From Bacteroidales bacterium (lineage in GTDB: Bacteria; Bacteroidota; Bacteroidia; Bacteroidales; JAADJA01): DNA of 64,000 nt. Shown piece after piece: positions 8,381 to 17,205 of the stretch; position 1 is the first letter of the stretch; every line of letters begins with the position of its first letter. The stretch lies in the NCBI GenBank assembly GCA_020052415.1, contig JAGVPB010000011.1:62001-126000 (forward strand), given 5' to 3'. The position numbers were made by a program, and so were the translations under genes. A model generated the notes under the pieces. The model was given only the letters and a program-made list of their open reading frames with translations. It was not told the DNA's origin and searched no databases.

Positions 8381-10015
8381 ATGAGAGCGATATGTTTTTA
8401 TTTTCAGGTACACCAGCCTTTCAGGCTGAGGACTTACCGGTTTTTTGATATGGGTGTGGATCATTATTACTACAATGATTTTCAAAATAAATCCATTATT
8501 CAGAGAATCGCACAAAAGTGCTATTTGCCTGCCAATAAGGTTATGCTGGGACTGATCCATAAACACGGCAAATCCTTCAATATCGCTTATTCCATCTCGG
8601 GATTGGCAATGGAACAATTCGAAAAATATGCACCGGAAGTTATTAAAAGTTTCAGGCAATTAGCGGCTACCGGAAATGTTGAATTTTTAACTGAAACCTA
8701 TGCCCATTCCCTTGCCTCTCTTAAAAGCAAGGAAGAGTTTCAACGGCAGGTAAATCATCATAGTAAAAAAGTTGAAGAATTGTTTGGCGTAAGACCGGTT
8801 ACTTTCCGGAATACGGAGCTGATATATTCAGATGAGATCGGCGAAATGGTTGCAGAAATGGGCTATAAGACCATACTCACCGAAGGAGCAAAACACATTC
8901 TTGGATGGAGAAGCCCGAATTTTGTTTACAGGCATCCCATCCATTCCGATGTAAAAATATTGTTGAAAAATTTTCAGCTCAGCGACGATATAGCATTTCG
9001 TTTTTCGAACCGCGGATGGAGTGAGTGGCCTCTGACAGCCGAAAAATTTGCAGGCTGGTTAAAAGCAATCAATAAAAAGCAGCAACTGATCAACCTGTTC
9101 ATTGATTATGAAACATTCGGAGAGCATCAGTGGAAAGACTCCGGTATCTTTGAATTTTTGCAGGCGATGCCGGGTAAAGTAATGTCAGAAACGGACTTTG
9201 CTTTTGTGAAGCCAATGGATTTGGTCAAAAAATATGAACCGGTAGATTCAATCGGCGTTCCCAATCCGATCTCATGGGCTGATGAGGAACGGGACCTTAC
9301 AGCCTGGCTGGGAAATGAAATGCAGGATGAGGCTTGTAACAAGCTGTATGCTCTGGAAAACAAGGTCAAGAATATGGATAATAAGGAAATTCAAAAGGAC
9401 TGGAATTATCTTCAGGCCAGCGACCACTTTTATTATATGTGTACAAAATGGTTTACCGATGGTGATGTTCACCGCTATTTCAATCCCTACCCTTCACCAT
9501 ACGAGGCATTTATAAACTACATGAATGTACTATCTGATTTTACGATAAGAGTTGAAGGCAATGGTAAACCTGATGATTTTGAAATATTAAAAGATAAGAC
9601 TATGGATATATTTGATTCAGCAAAAGAAATGGCCGAAGATGCGGCCGAAACCACGAAGAAAAAGGCCAGGGAAGCCGTGGGTAAAATAAAAGCAAAGGCA
9701 AAACAGGCAACCGACAAAGCAAAATCAAAAGCCAAAGAGGAGTGGGATGGAGTTAAAGATTACACTCTGGATGATATTGCTAAAATGTCGAATGCAAAAG
9801 TTAAAGAGCTTATTAAAAGTGTGGATATTGATGAATTAGCTGTTGCGTTGAAAGATGCCACCGACGAAGTTCGGAATAAAGTTATCCCTAACCTGACAAA
9901 AAAAGCGAAGGATCAGTTTGACAAACTTGAAAGCGAAGTTAAAAAAATTAAAAAGTCCGACATCAAGGCTTTCAAAGATAAGATTGAAAATGAATTGAAG
10001 AATATCTGGAAATAG
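8381..10015 (+). CDS. GH57 alpha-amylase-family protein fused to a FliG-C-like domain
   Basis: 544 residues in three parts. Residues 1-400 are a GH57 barrel with all family regions: HQPF at 11, GNVEFLTETYAHSL, FRNTELIYSD with the nucleophile candidate Glu146, IDYETFGEHQ with the acid candidate Asp242, and ASDHFYYM. Residues ~410-459 form a highly charged Lys/Ala-rich helical linker (KEMAEDAAETTKKKAREAVG). Residues 460-544 resemble the C-terminal half of the flagellar switch protein FliG: LDDIAKMSNAKVKELIKSVD, ELAVALKDATDEVRNKV, then IPNLTKKAKDQFDKLE and a final SDIKAFKDKIENEL helix. The GH57 part should cut or rearrange alpha-glucans in the cytoplasm. The tail's role is unknown, since no flagellar gene is present here. 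It closes the glycogen operon. Confidence 0.88.
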   Translation: MRAICFYFQVHQPFRLRTYRFFDMGVDHYYYNDFQNKSIIQRIAQKCYLPANKVMLGLIHKHGKSFNIAYSISGLAMEQFEKYAPEVIKSFRQLAATGNVEFLTETYAHSLASLKSKEEFQRQVNHHSKKVEELFGVRPVTFRNTELIYSDEIGEMVAEMGYKTILTEGAKHILGWRSPNFVYRHPIHSDVKILLKNFQLSDDIAFRFSNRGWSEWPLTAEKFAGWLKAINKKQQLINLFIDYETFGEHQWKDSGIFEFLQAMPGKVMSETDFAFVKPMDLVKKYEPVDSIGVPNPISWADEERDLTAWLGNEMQDEACNKLYALENKVKNMDNKEIQKDWNYLQASDHFYYMCTKWFTDGDVHRYFNPYPSPYEAFINYMNVLSDFTIRVEGNGKPDDFEILKDKTMDIFDSAKEMAEDAAETTKKKAREAVGKIKAKAKQATDKAKSKAKEEWDGVKDYTLDDIAKMSNAKVKELIKSVDIDELAVALKDATDEVRNKVIPNLTKKAKDQFDKLESEVKKIKKSDIKAFKDKIENELKNIWK

Positions 10016-10217
10016 CCAAACATGCTATAATAAATTTTTTTCTCTGGAAGCTTTATAAAATTAAGATTGGATTACGACCTTTCAATATTTGGAAAGAGAA
10101 AAATTATAAGACCTGGGCTAATTTCTGATAGCAATCTTTTATATTACTTATGCCTCATTTATAAGCCCTTTTTGCAGTAAATTATCCTATGGTAAGATTA
10201 CCTGGTTTTGGGAACTG

Positions 10218-11855
10218 TTATGAGAGATACTTTCCCACTATCGGCATGCGCCGACCCATACCGAAAGCCCTGGACGATACACGTAAAATCGGAGGTGTTT
10301 GGTATCTCTTGTACTCATTGGTGTTCACCATTTTCAGAACCCTTCTGACGGTTGCCTCGTCAAATCCCATTCCAATGAGGTCATTCGGGCCTTTCCGTTG
10401 TTCGATATATTGAAACAAGATAGCATCCAAAACAGGGTACTCCGGCAGGGAATCGGAATCTTTCTGTCCCGGCCTTAATTCGGCTGAAGGCGGCTTAGTG
10501 ATGGTGTTTTCAGGGATGATCTCTTTTTCCCGGTTGATATACCGTGCAAGTTCAAAAACCTCGGTTTTATAAACATCGCCAAGAACCGATAATCCGCCGT
10601 TCATATCTCCGTAAAGAGTGCCATATCCTACAGCCGCCTCGCTTTTGTTTGAAGTGTTCAGCAAAATGTACCCGAATTTATTAGATATAGCCATCAAAAT
10701 CACTCCTCTGATCCTTGCCTGAATATTTTCTTCAGCAATATCTTCAGGAAGCTTCTGAAACAGAGGATCAAGCGAAAGATTTAAACACTGAACCGCATCA
10801 TTGATCCGAACGGTGTCGTAGGGCGATCCCAGGTTTTGGGCAAGCTTTTCTGCATCCGTTATGGAATGTGAAGATGAATAACCCGAAGGCAATAATATTG
10901 AACGGACATTTTCCTTCCCAAGGGCTTCGACCGCCAAAACAAGGGTTACAGCCGAATCAATGCCGCCCGACAAACCCAGTATGGCTTTTGTAAATCCCAG
11001 TTTATTAAAATAATTCCCAATTCCCATCACCAGGGCATCATTTATTAGCTGTATTTTGGAAGGATTAACGGGCTGCTGTTGTATTTTTTGCCTTTCAATT
11101 TCTTCGATGTCATAAATCTTTAAATCTTCCGTGAAATAAGCCAGTTCATCAACGATTATACCGGACGAATTTATGACCAGTGACCCGCCATCGAACAATA
11201 ATTCCGTTTGCGCTCCGACATGGTTCACATAAAACAAAGGGAGCCTGTACTTGCTGACATTTTGCAGATAAATCTTCTTTCTCAGTTTCGCCTGGTCATA
11301 GTGAAACGGTGAGGCGGCTATGTTGATGATGATATCCGGTTTCTGTTTATACAGCTCATCCATCGGATTTCCCCTGTATAACAAATCATCGCCGATATTC
11401 CAGAGATCCTCGCAAATGGTGATCGCTAGTTTTTTACCTTTAAAATCAACAACCTGGTAAACAATATTGGGTTCAAAATAACGATACTCATCAAACACAT
11501 CGTAATTTGGCAACAAAGACTTATTATGCTGGGATTGTATCAAACCGTCAGACAGAAAAAAGGCTGAATTATAAAGATCCTTGCCCTTGATGTCCGGATT
11601 CTTTGACGGAGAGCCGATTATAGCAGCAATCCCACGACATTCGGAAGCAATGCGTTTAATAGAATCGAGGCATTTGATTATGAAGTCATCAAATTCAAGG
11701 AAGTCGCGTGGCGGATAACCTGAAATAGCAAGCTCGGCAAACACAACAAGGTCGGCCTTTTTGTTTTTGGCTTTGCGGATCGAATCAATGATTTTCCTTT
11801 CATTGCTTTCGAAATTCCCGATATGGTAGTTTATCTGACTTAATGCTATTTTCAC
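10218..11855 (-). CDS. nadE: Glutamine-hydrolysing NAD+ synthase
   Basis: 545 residues in the standard two-domain arrangement. The N-terminal nitrilase-type glutaminase (1-~260) has the full triad Glu41 (FAELAISGYPPRDF), Lys112 (HNKSLLPNYDVFDEYRYFEP) and Cys148 (ITICEDLWN). The C-terminal ATP-pyrophosphatase synthetase domain begins with the PP-loop GLSGGIDSAVTL near 296-301 and includes NTSNKSEAAVGYGTLYGDM. It makes NAD+ from deamido-NAD+, ATP and glutamine. It is transcribed toward the GH57 gene (convergent, 202 bp) and sits 18 bp downstream of a beta-barrel gene, probably its operon partner. This looks like the housekeeping NAD synthase. A second homologue lies at 49.9-50.9 kb. Confidence 0.96.
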   Translation of the reverse strand: MKIALSQINYHIGNFESNERKIIDSIRKAKNKKADLVVFAELAISGYPPRDFLEFDDFIIKCLDSIKRIASECRGIAAIIGSPSKNPDIKGKDLYNSAFFLSDGLIQSQHNKSLLPNYDVFDEYRYFEPNIVYQVVDFKGKKLAITICEDLWNIGDDLLYRGNPMDELYKQKPDIIINIAASPFHYDQAKLRKKIYLQNVSKYRLPLFYVNHVGAQTELLFDGGSLVINSSGIIVDELAYFTEDLKIYDIEEIERQKIQQQPVNPSKIQLINDALVMGIGNYFNKLGFTKAILGLSGGIDSAVTLVLAVEALGKENVRSILLPSGYSSSHSITDAEKLAQNLGSPYDTVRINDAVQCLNLSLDPLFQKLPEDIAEENIQARIRGVILMAISNKFGYILLNTSNKSEAAVGYGTLYGDMNGGLSVLGDVYKTEVFELARYINREKEIIPENTITKPPSAELRPGQKDSDSLPEYPVLDAILFQYIEQRKGPNDLIGMGFDEATVRRVLKMVNTNEYKRYQTPPILRVSSRAFGMGRRMPIVGKYLS

Positions 11856-11873
11856 AACGAAATAACTAAAACC

Positions 11874-12557
11874 CTAAAAAATTATACCCACGTACAATTG
11901 AAAATAATACAGGAAACCGTTTTCCTGCGTTTCGGGATATTGACTGTTTTCTCCGGTGAGGATATCCGAAAGGCTGTTGTTGAAAGTAAGTTCAAAGAGC
12001 AGTGAAGTGGATTCATCGAGGTAATATTCAGTTCCTGCACCAACAATCAGCGATTCCTTTATAAAAGCAACTTCATCGCTGATATCGCTTTCCCATTCGG
12101 AGATCAATCCGCTGTTTGCATTTAGAAATTCGTCCTGCGATTTTGCCCTGAGTTTAAATGCGGTTCCCAACCCGATCTCTCCGAAATAGACCATCTTCCC
12201 GAATTTATTGGTTCTCATTTTGATCGTCATTGGAACCTCCAGGTATCGCAGATTATATTTCCGGTACATCGTCCCTGTTGAAACAGAATCCAACTTGTAA
12301 GGAAATTCAAGCTTCCCGTTCAGATAGTCATAGGTAAAACCTGTTTTTAAAAAATAATTATCGGCAAGCGTAATATCAGCCATGAAGCCCCAGGAGAATC
12401 CGGCGACAGCACCTTCATTTTTATAATCCCTGGAGTCGGGTGAAATCCATGCAATGTTTGGAGCAACTTTAAATCCGAAACGAAAAGGCTTGAGCTGGGA
12501 ATACACCTGAATTGAAATAAAAATCATTGTAATGATGAGAACTGATCGAAATTTCAT
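11874..12557 (-). CDS. Outer membrane beta-barrel protein (PorT-like)
   Basis: The preferred ATG at 12557 gives MKFRSVLIITMIFISIQVYS as signal peptide, 41 codons inside a longer frame whose upstream part has no coding look. The mature ~205 residues alternate polar/hydrophobic strands (GFKVAPNIAWIS, YFLKTGFTYDYLNGKLEF, LRYLEVPMTIKMRTNK, YFGEIGLGTAFKLRAKS) and end in an aromatic strand, FLYYFQLYVGIIF, typical of small porin-family or PorT-type barrels. PorT proper is a T9SS accessory, but many unrelated small barrels share these features, so the assignment stays at fold level. It precedes nadE by 18 bp and diverges from another small barrel gene. Confidence 0.75.
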   Translation of the reverse strand: MKFRSVLIITMIFISIQVYSQLKPFRFGFKVAPNIAWISPDSRDYKNEGAVAGFSWGFMADITLADNYFLKTGFTYDYLNGKLEFPYKLDSVSTGTMYRKYNLRYLEVPMTIKMRTNKFGKMVYFGEIGLGTAFKLRAKSQDEFLNANSGLISEWESDISDEVAFIKESLIVGAGTEYYLDESTSLLFELTFNNSLSDILTGENSQYPETQENGFLYYFQLYVGIIF

Positions 12558-12644
12558 CCTTTTACTTATTTGAGATTCACAAAAATAGTGATAAAACGGC
12601 TCAAAGATATTTTGGCAATTAATTTTACAATGATGGATTATTAC

Positions 12645-12652
12645 TAAATTTG
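12645..12652 (+). promoter_or_regulatory. Putative -7 box upstream of a beta-barrel gene
   Basis: TAAATTTG matches the TAnnTTTG consensus and lies 28 bp before the ATG at 12681. The -33 position has only a weak T-rich match. Confidence 0.45.
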
Positions 12653-12680
12653 CTTCCGATAAACGATAAAAACATACCAC

Positions 12681-13337
12681 ATGAAAAAGATCATATTAAT
12701 TGCAGTGATCGGCTTGCTTGCCGGTTTCTCTTACGGACAATTGGGCTTTGGGATTAAAGGAGCCATTACCATGAGTAAATTATCAACCGACATTAAAGAC
12801 TATGATGAAGCGCTTAAAGCCGGTTATCAGCTCGGAGCATTTGTGAGGCTGGGGAAAAAATTGCATCTTCAGCCGGAGGCTTACTTTACAGCAAAGACGG
12901 GCAAACTTAGTTTTGATTACACTCAGGTGGATCCGAACAATCCTAACGGCACAATTACAAGCTCGGTAGAGCAGCAGATAAGTTTAAAAACCATTGATGT
13001 ACCTATTTTGATCGGATTTCAGGTTGCCAAGCTTCCGACTCTTAAGATCAGGGTGCAAGCCGGGCCGGTAGCTTCAATCGTTGTCAATAAAAAATTTAAT
13101 GTCAGTTTCAACGATGTGGATCAACCTGACGATTCCAGTCCGATATTAAAGGACGATTTCAGCAATGTCAACTGGGCTGCCCAGTTTGGCGCCGGTATTG
13201 ACTTTCTGTTTCTTACAGCCGACATCAGGTATGAAATGGGATTAAACAACATCTATAAAGCTCCGGAAAACGCGACGGAGGATCCGACAATGAAAAACAA
13301 TCTTTTCTTCGTCAGCGTCGGCTGGAAAATTCTATAA
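12681..13337 (+). CDS. Outer membrane beta-barrel protein (porin family)
   Basis: 218 residues. MKKIILIAVIGLLAGFSYGQ is a clear signal peptide cut after the Gly-Gln, and the rest is a small beta-barrel: FGIKGAITMSKLS, YQLGAFVRLGKKLHLQPEAYF, LKTIDVPILIGFQVAK, VQAGPVASIVVNKKFN, AAQFGAGIDFLFLTADIRYE and a terminal LFFVSVGWKIL strand. It belongs to the broad outer-membrane beta-barrel/PorT family found in many copies in Bacteroidota. The gene diverges from the barrel gene at 11.9-12.6 kb, with 123 bp between the two starts. A strong stem-loop just after the stop ends the unit. Substrate and role are unknown. Confidence 0.8.
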   Translation: MKKIILIAVIGLLAGFSYGQLGFGIKGAITMSKLSTDIKDYDEALKAGYQLGAFVRLGKKLHLQPEAYFTAKTGKLSFDYTQVDPNNPNGTITSSVEQQISLKTIDVPILIGFQVAKLPTLKIRVQAGPVASIVVNKKFNVSFNDVDQPDDSSPILKDDFSNVNWAAQFGAGIDFLFLTADIRYEMGLNNIYKAPENATEDPTMKNNLFFVSVGWKIL

Positions 13338-13357
13338 ACCTTATACAAAAGAGTTTT

Positions 13358-13388
13358 AAATGTCAATTCTCAGCGATTGACATTTTTT
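13358..13388 (+). terminator. Rho-independent terminator
   Basis: AAATGTCAAT (13358-13367) pairs with ATTGACATTT (13376-13385) across an 8-nt loop and is followed by more T residues, 20 bp after the stop of the beta-barrel gene. An ATG at 13377 lies inside this stem, which argues against it as the gldB start. Confidence 0.75.
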
Positions 13389-13415
13389 ATGTCAGACTGT
13401 TATAAATCGGGATTT

Positions 13416-14417
13416 ATGAATTTTTTCGTTAGAACCGTCCTATTTCTTTTCATCCCCGTAGTATTTTCATGCGGATCACATCAAGACCGTTTTAATGTGG
13501 ATGTGAGTAAAATCAAGGTTGAAAAGTTTAATATTAAAAGATATGAACGTGCATTGTTTTCAGTTGACCGGGATCACCTGAAATCCGGACTTGAAAAGCT
13601 CCAACCGGAATTCCCTATGTTTCTCGATGGTGATCTGAACGACACCCTGAATCTTATCAGGATTTCAAATTATTTGAATGATACGGTTCTTACAGCAACA
13701 AGCAAAGATTGTGAACACATTTTCAGCAGTCTTTCAGGGTTGGAAGAGGAATTAACCAATGCCTTTGTTCATTACCGTTATTATTTCCCCGATAGGCCAC
13801 AGCCCGCTGTTTATACCTACATTTCCGGTTTCGATTATGAAAATCCTGTCCGGCTATACGAGAACAGCCTTCTCATAGCACTCGACATTTATTTGGGGGC
13901 GGAATATCATCGCTATAAAAACCTTGGGCTTCCGCAGTATATTCTGCACCGGTTCACAAAAGACAACATCGCAGGCGATTGTATGAAGGAAATGGCGCGT
14001 AATGAATCCGACAGCCGGAGGGTCGGACCTGATTTACTCGATTTAATGGTAAATGAAGGAAAGACTTTATGGTATTGTAAAGCGATGATTCCGGATATAC
14101 CCGATTCTACTCTACTGGACTTTTCAAAGAAGCAGTTGATATGGGTTGATGAAAACGAAGGGAATGTCTGGGCTTTCATCATTGAGAACCGCATGCTGTA
14201 TTCGCAGGATATGCAGAACATAAAGAAGCTGATTGGCGAAGCGCCATTCACCTCTTTTTTCGGCGATGATTCCCCGCCCCGGCTTGGTCATTATATCGGC
14301 TGGAGGATCATTGAGTCGTATATGAACAAAAATCCAAAAATAACCCTCGCTGAACTTATGAACAGTTATGATGCACAGGAAGTCCTGAATAATTCGGGAT
14401 ACAAGCCCGGGTTGTAG
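13416..14417 (+). CDS. gldB: Gliding motility lipoprotein GldB
   Basis: 333 residues from the ATG at 13416. MNFFVRTVLFLFIPVVFSC is a lipoprotein signal, with Cys19 as the lipidation site. The body carries the GldB hallmarks: an early IKRYERALFSVD segment, FVHYRYYFPDRPQPAVYTYI followed by SGFDYENP, SLLIALDIYLGAEYHRYKN and LPQYILHRFTKDNIAGDCMK. GldB is an inner-membrane-anchored periplasmic lipoprotein required for gliding in Flavobacterium, and homologues also occur in non-gliding relatives. Upstream ATGs fall within the preceding terminator and give no signal peptide. No gldC follows directly; the next 380 bp hold only repeats and a gene remnant. Confidence 0.9.
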   Translation: MNFFVRTVLFLFIPVVFSCGSHQDRFNVDVSKIKVEKFNIKRYERALFSVDRDHLKSGLEKLQPEFPMFLDGDLNDTLNLIRISNYLNDTVLTATSKDCEHIFSSLSGLEEELTNAFVHYRYYFPDRPQPAVYTYISGFDYENPVRLYENSLLIALDIYLGAEYHRYKNLGLPQYILHRFTKDNIAGDCMKEMARNESDSRRVGPDLLDLMVNEGKTLWYCKAMIPDIPDSTLLDFSKKQLIWVDENEGNVWAFIIENRMLYSQDMQNIKKLIGEAPFTSFFGDDSPPRLGHYIGWRIIESYMNKNPKITLAELMNSYDAQEVLNNSGYKPGL

Positions 14418-14463
14418 GGTGAAAGTTTTATGCGGGAAACGGGTAATTTGATGGGAGTCTTAA

Positions 14464-14491
14464 GTATTTAGTATTTAGTTTTGAGTATTTT
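14464..14491. repeat. Heptad-period tandem repeat
   Basis: Four 7-bp units in one phase: GTATTTA, GTATTTA, GTTTTGA, GTATTTT. This is one of several intergenic arrays in the window that keep a 7-bp period. Confidence 0.7.
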
Positions 14492-14532
14492 TAAATAAAC
14501 GGTGAACAATGAATATTATCTGCAACATATAA

Positions 14533-14688
14533 CTGGATCTTATCAAAATCAAAGAGGTCGGCAGGCTGAGGGAGGATGAAAATTTTGAATTTCGGAAATA
14601 TTTAAAGGGACAGAATTCTGATAAAATTGATAAACTCGTACAGAATCATGAAATTTCTGACAGGATTGAAGGCTTATCCGGTATAAAG
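14533..14688 (+). pseudogene. Remnant of a YkgJ-family (cysteine-cluster) protein N-terminus
   Basis: An open frame without a start codon reads LDLIKIKEVGRLREDENFEF, then RKYLKGQNSDKIDKLVQNHE and ISDRIEGLSG. This resembles the N-terminal region of Bacteroidota YkgJ-family metal-chelating proteins, where a LREDENWxFRxFLK stretch precedes the CxxCGxCC cluster. The cysteine cluster is absent: the frame runs into a heptad repeat array at 14689. A stop codon immediately precedes the frame, and the natural ATG seems to be lost. It is most likely a truncated relic between two repeat arrays. The family call is from memory of the motif and needs a profile search. Confidence 0.45.
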
Positions 14689-14723
14689 GTTGCTGGTTAC
14701 TTGTTGCTTGTTGCTTGTTCATT
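14689..14723. repeat. Heptad-period tandem repeat
   Basis: Five units in phase: GTTGCTG, GTTACTT, GTTGCTT, GTTGCTT, GTTCATT. The array abuts the end of the YkgJ-like remnant. Nearly the same heptads (GTTGCTG, GTTACTG) recur near 63730, about 49 kb away. Confidence 0.75.
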
Positions 14724-14798
14724 AAACATAAACCTGTTGAAGAAAATCGTAAAAATATAATTTCATTACCTGAGTCATTTTTATAGAAATAATAATTC

Positions 14799-15389
14799 AT
14801 GGGCTTAACCATTCATTACAGCGGCAGTTTCAATCCTCAGGCTTCTTTAACGGAAATGATTAATGAAGTGAAGGACATAGCAGAAATTTATAAATGGGAA
14901 TATACTGTTTTCGAAGAAGCATTTCCTGAAACCGGATTTGGCAAGACTGAATACGACCAGAATATCTACGGTATTGCTTTTTCACCCCCCCGCTGTGAAG
15001 CTGTTTGGTTGAGTTTTCTATCAAACGGGAAAATGAGCGGCCCTTCACAACTGATGTTTTTTGGTAACTCTGAAAACAAAGATTATCAAAAATACCTGTA
15101 TATGCTTTTTACAAAAACACAATATGCAGGCGTTGAAATTCATAAACTGGTCATTCACATTTTGAAATATATAAGCGGAAAATATCTGAGGGATTTCAAG
15201 GTCATTGATGAAGGTCATTATTGGGAAACCGGCGATGAGAAATTACTTCAGGACACATTTAAGCGATACAGTGATTTGATCGAGAGTTTTGCTTCTTCTG
15301 TCGAAAATTATCCACGAAAACCAGGGGAAAGCTTTGAAACCTATTTTGCAAGATTAATAAAACAGGTACAGGATAAAAACAAGAAATGA
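14799..15389 (+). CDS. Conserved hypothetical protein (MGLTIHYSG family)
   Basis: 196 residues beginning MGLTIHYSGSFNPQASLTE. I recognise this opening from uncharacterised proteins in Bacteroidota and cyanobacteria, but no function is known to me. The protein is soluble, with no signal peptide or membrane helix. It shows a GIAFSPPRCEAVWLSFLSNG core and a helical C-terminus ending in Lys-rich KQVQDKNKK. It stands alone between the GldB downstream repeat region and yifB, 81 bp before the latter. A mixed alpha/beta fold is likely. Confidence 0.65.
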   Translation: MGLTIHYSGSFNPQASLTEMINEVKDIAEIYKWEYTVFEEAFPETGFGKTEYDQNIYGIAFSPPRCEAVWLSFLSNGKMSGPSQLMFFGNSENKDYQKYLYMLFTKTQYAGVEIHKLVIHILKYISGKYLRDFKVIDEGHYWETGDEKLLQDTFKRYSDLIESFASSVENYPRKPGESFETYFARLIKQVQDKNKK

Positions 15390-15470
15390 AAAACTGTTTA
15401 ATTTAATCAGTACATTTTGCCGTAATATTCTTTTTACCTACTTTTAACCGGTGAAAATGATTATCAATCC

Positions 15471-17009
15471 ATGCTGATTAAAACCTTCGGAAGTACCATC
15501 ATCGGCATTGATGCCATTACCATCACGGTGGAAGTGAATATAAGCCGTGGTGCACAATACTATCTCGTCGGATTGCCCGACAGCGCTGTTAAAGAAAGTC
15601 AGCACCGGATTCATGCTGCCCTTGCCAACAGCGGTTATCGCTGGCCCGGCAAAGGGATCACAGTGAATATGGCTCCGGCCGATCTCCGGAAAGAAGGCTC
15701 TGCCTACGACCTCACAATCGCTATTGGAGTTCTTGCGGCATCAGATCAGATTGCAAAGGATAAAGCCGGCGATTATCTTATCATGGGCGAACTTTCGCTG
15801 GATGGCGGACTTCAGCCCATCAAAGGTGCGTTACCCATTGCCATTGAAGCACGTAAGCAGGGATTTAAAGGATTTATCCTTCCTAAGGAAAATGCAAAAG
15901 AGGCTGCTATTGTAAATGATCTCGATGTTTTGGGTGCAGAAACAATTACCGAAGTCATTGATTTTTTTAACGGCAAACTAATTCTTAAACCCACCGTTGT
16001 CAATACCCGCGAGGAATTTTATTCGAGTCTGAGCATGTACGAATTTGATTTTTCTGACGTGAAAGGCCAGGAAAACATAAAGCGGGCTCTTGAAATTGCT
16101 GCGGCCGGTGGCCACAATGTAATTCTCATCGGTCCGCCGGGCGCCGGCAAGACCATGCTCGCAAAGCGGCTGCCTTCTATTCTTCCGCCTCTGAACCTTT
16201 ATGAGGCGCTTGAAACCACAAAGATTCATTCGGTCTCCGGAAAATTAGCAAAGGATACATCGCTTATTTCAGTCAGACCTTTCCGGTCGCCGCATCATAC
16301 CATTAGTGACGCCGGGCTTGTTGGAGGCGGAACCTATCCGCATCCCGGTGAGATTTCACTGGCTCACAACGGAGTGTTATTTCTTGATGAACTTCCTGAA
16401 TTCAAACGGACGGTTCTTGAAGTGATGCGACAGCCTATGGAAGACAGGATCGTAACGATTTCAAGAGCCAAAATGAGTGTGGAATACCCAGCCAGCTTTA
16501 TGCTTGTTGCCAGTATGAACCCCTGTCCCTGCGGTTATTACAATCATCCTGAAAAGGACTGTTCCTGCGCGCCGGGAATTGTTCAACGGTATCTGAATAA
16601 AATATCCGGCCCTTTGTTGGACAGAATTGATATTCATGTTGAGGTAGTCCCGGTTCCGTTCAGGGAATTATCGGATGACAGGAAAAGCGAGAAAAGCGAA
16701 GTGATCAGGGAGAGGGTAGTGGCTGCCCGTAAAATTCAGGAGAAAAGATATGAAGGCTCAAAAGGTATTTATTGCAATGCACAGATGACTTCAAAACAAC
16801 TCAGGCAAATATGCAGGTTAAACGAAACCGGGAATGTTCTTATTAAAAACGCTATGGAAAAACTGAGCTTATCTGCCCGTGCTTACGACCGCATTTTAAA
16901 AGTTTCCCGCACCATTGCTGATCTCGATAGCAGTGAGGATATTAAACCCGAACACCTCGCCGAAGCAATTCAATACCGGAGTTTGGATCGTGAGAATTGG
17001 GGAGTTTGA
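15471..17009 (+). CDS. comM: YifB/ComM-family Mg-chelatase-like AAA+ ATPase
   Basis: 512 residues of standard length. The N-terminal ChlI-type domain (1-~165) opens [20 protein letters not shown] and includes [20 protein letters not shown]. The AAA+ core has Walker [21 protein letters not shown] near 224, Walker [12 protein letters not shown], and the family-specific [19 protein letters not shown] and [17 protein letters not shown]. The C-terminal Mg_chelatase_C part ends [19 protein letters not shown]. ComM is a hexameric helicase that extends integrated DNA during natural transformation. A decayed copy of residues ~246-276 lies about 3.5 kb downstream, beyond the next gene. Confidence 0.93.
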   Translation: MLIKTFGSTIIGIDAITITVEVNISRGAQYYLVGLPDSAVKESQHRIHAALANSGYRWPGKGITVNMAPADLRKEGSAYDLTIAIGVLAASDQIAKDKAGDYLIMGELSLDGGLQPIKGALPIAIEARKQGFKGFILPKENAKEAAIVNDLDVLGAETITEVIDFFNGKLILKPTVVNTREEFYSSLSMYEFDFSDVKGQENIKRALEIAAAGGHNVILIGPPGAGKTMLAKRLPSILPPLNLYEALETTKIHSVSGKLAKDTSLISVRPFRSPHHTISDAGLVGGGTYPHPGEISLAHNGVLFLDELPEFKRTVLEVMRQPMEDRIVTISRAKMSVEYPASFMLVASMNPCPCGYYNHPEKDCSCAPGIVQRYLNKISGPLLDRIDIHVEVVPVPFRELSDDRKSEKSEVIRERVVAARKIQEKRYEGSKGIYCNAQMTSKQLRQICRLNETGNVLIKNAMEKLSLSARAYDRILKVSRTIADLDSSEDIKPEHLAEAIQYRSLDRENWGV

Positions 17010-17090
17010 TTGGGGAAATTATTAATTTTAAATTTTTAAAATTGAATGCAATAGTTTAGAGATGGAAATTAATGGTTTGATATTTCACGC

Positions 17091-17129
17091 GTGGACGCTT
17101 GAAGCAGACGAGTGGCTTGGCTGGAAGAC
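17091..17129. repeat. Dispersed intergenic repeat, copy A
   Basis: GTGGACGCTTGAAGCAGACG then AGTGGCTTGGCTGGAAGAC. The 13-mer TTGGCTGGAAGAC (17117-17129) recurs exactly at 19551-19563, and GGACGCTTGAAGCAGACGA is echoed as GGACGATTGAAGCTGATGA at 19607. The two copies flank the Ycf48-like gene. Confidence 0.45.
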
Positions 17130-17205
17130 CCGCGCTAATTGGATCAATTTATTAAAAAGATTCTTTTGAAACCATACAAGTAATATGTATATTTGTCAGA
17201 ATATA

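Noticed and set aside
13377-13415. Upstream ATGs as the start of gldB
   Set aside because: They lie in the stem of the terminator of the previous gene and would put 13 polar residues before a clean lipoprotein signal.
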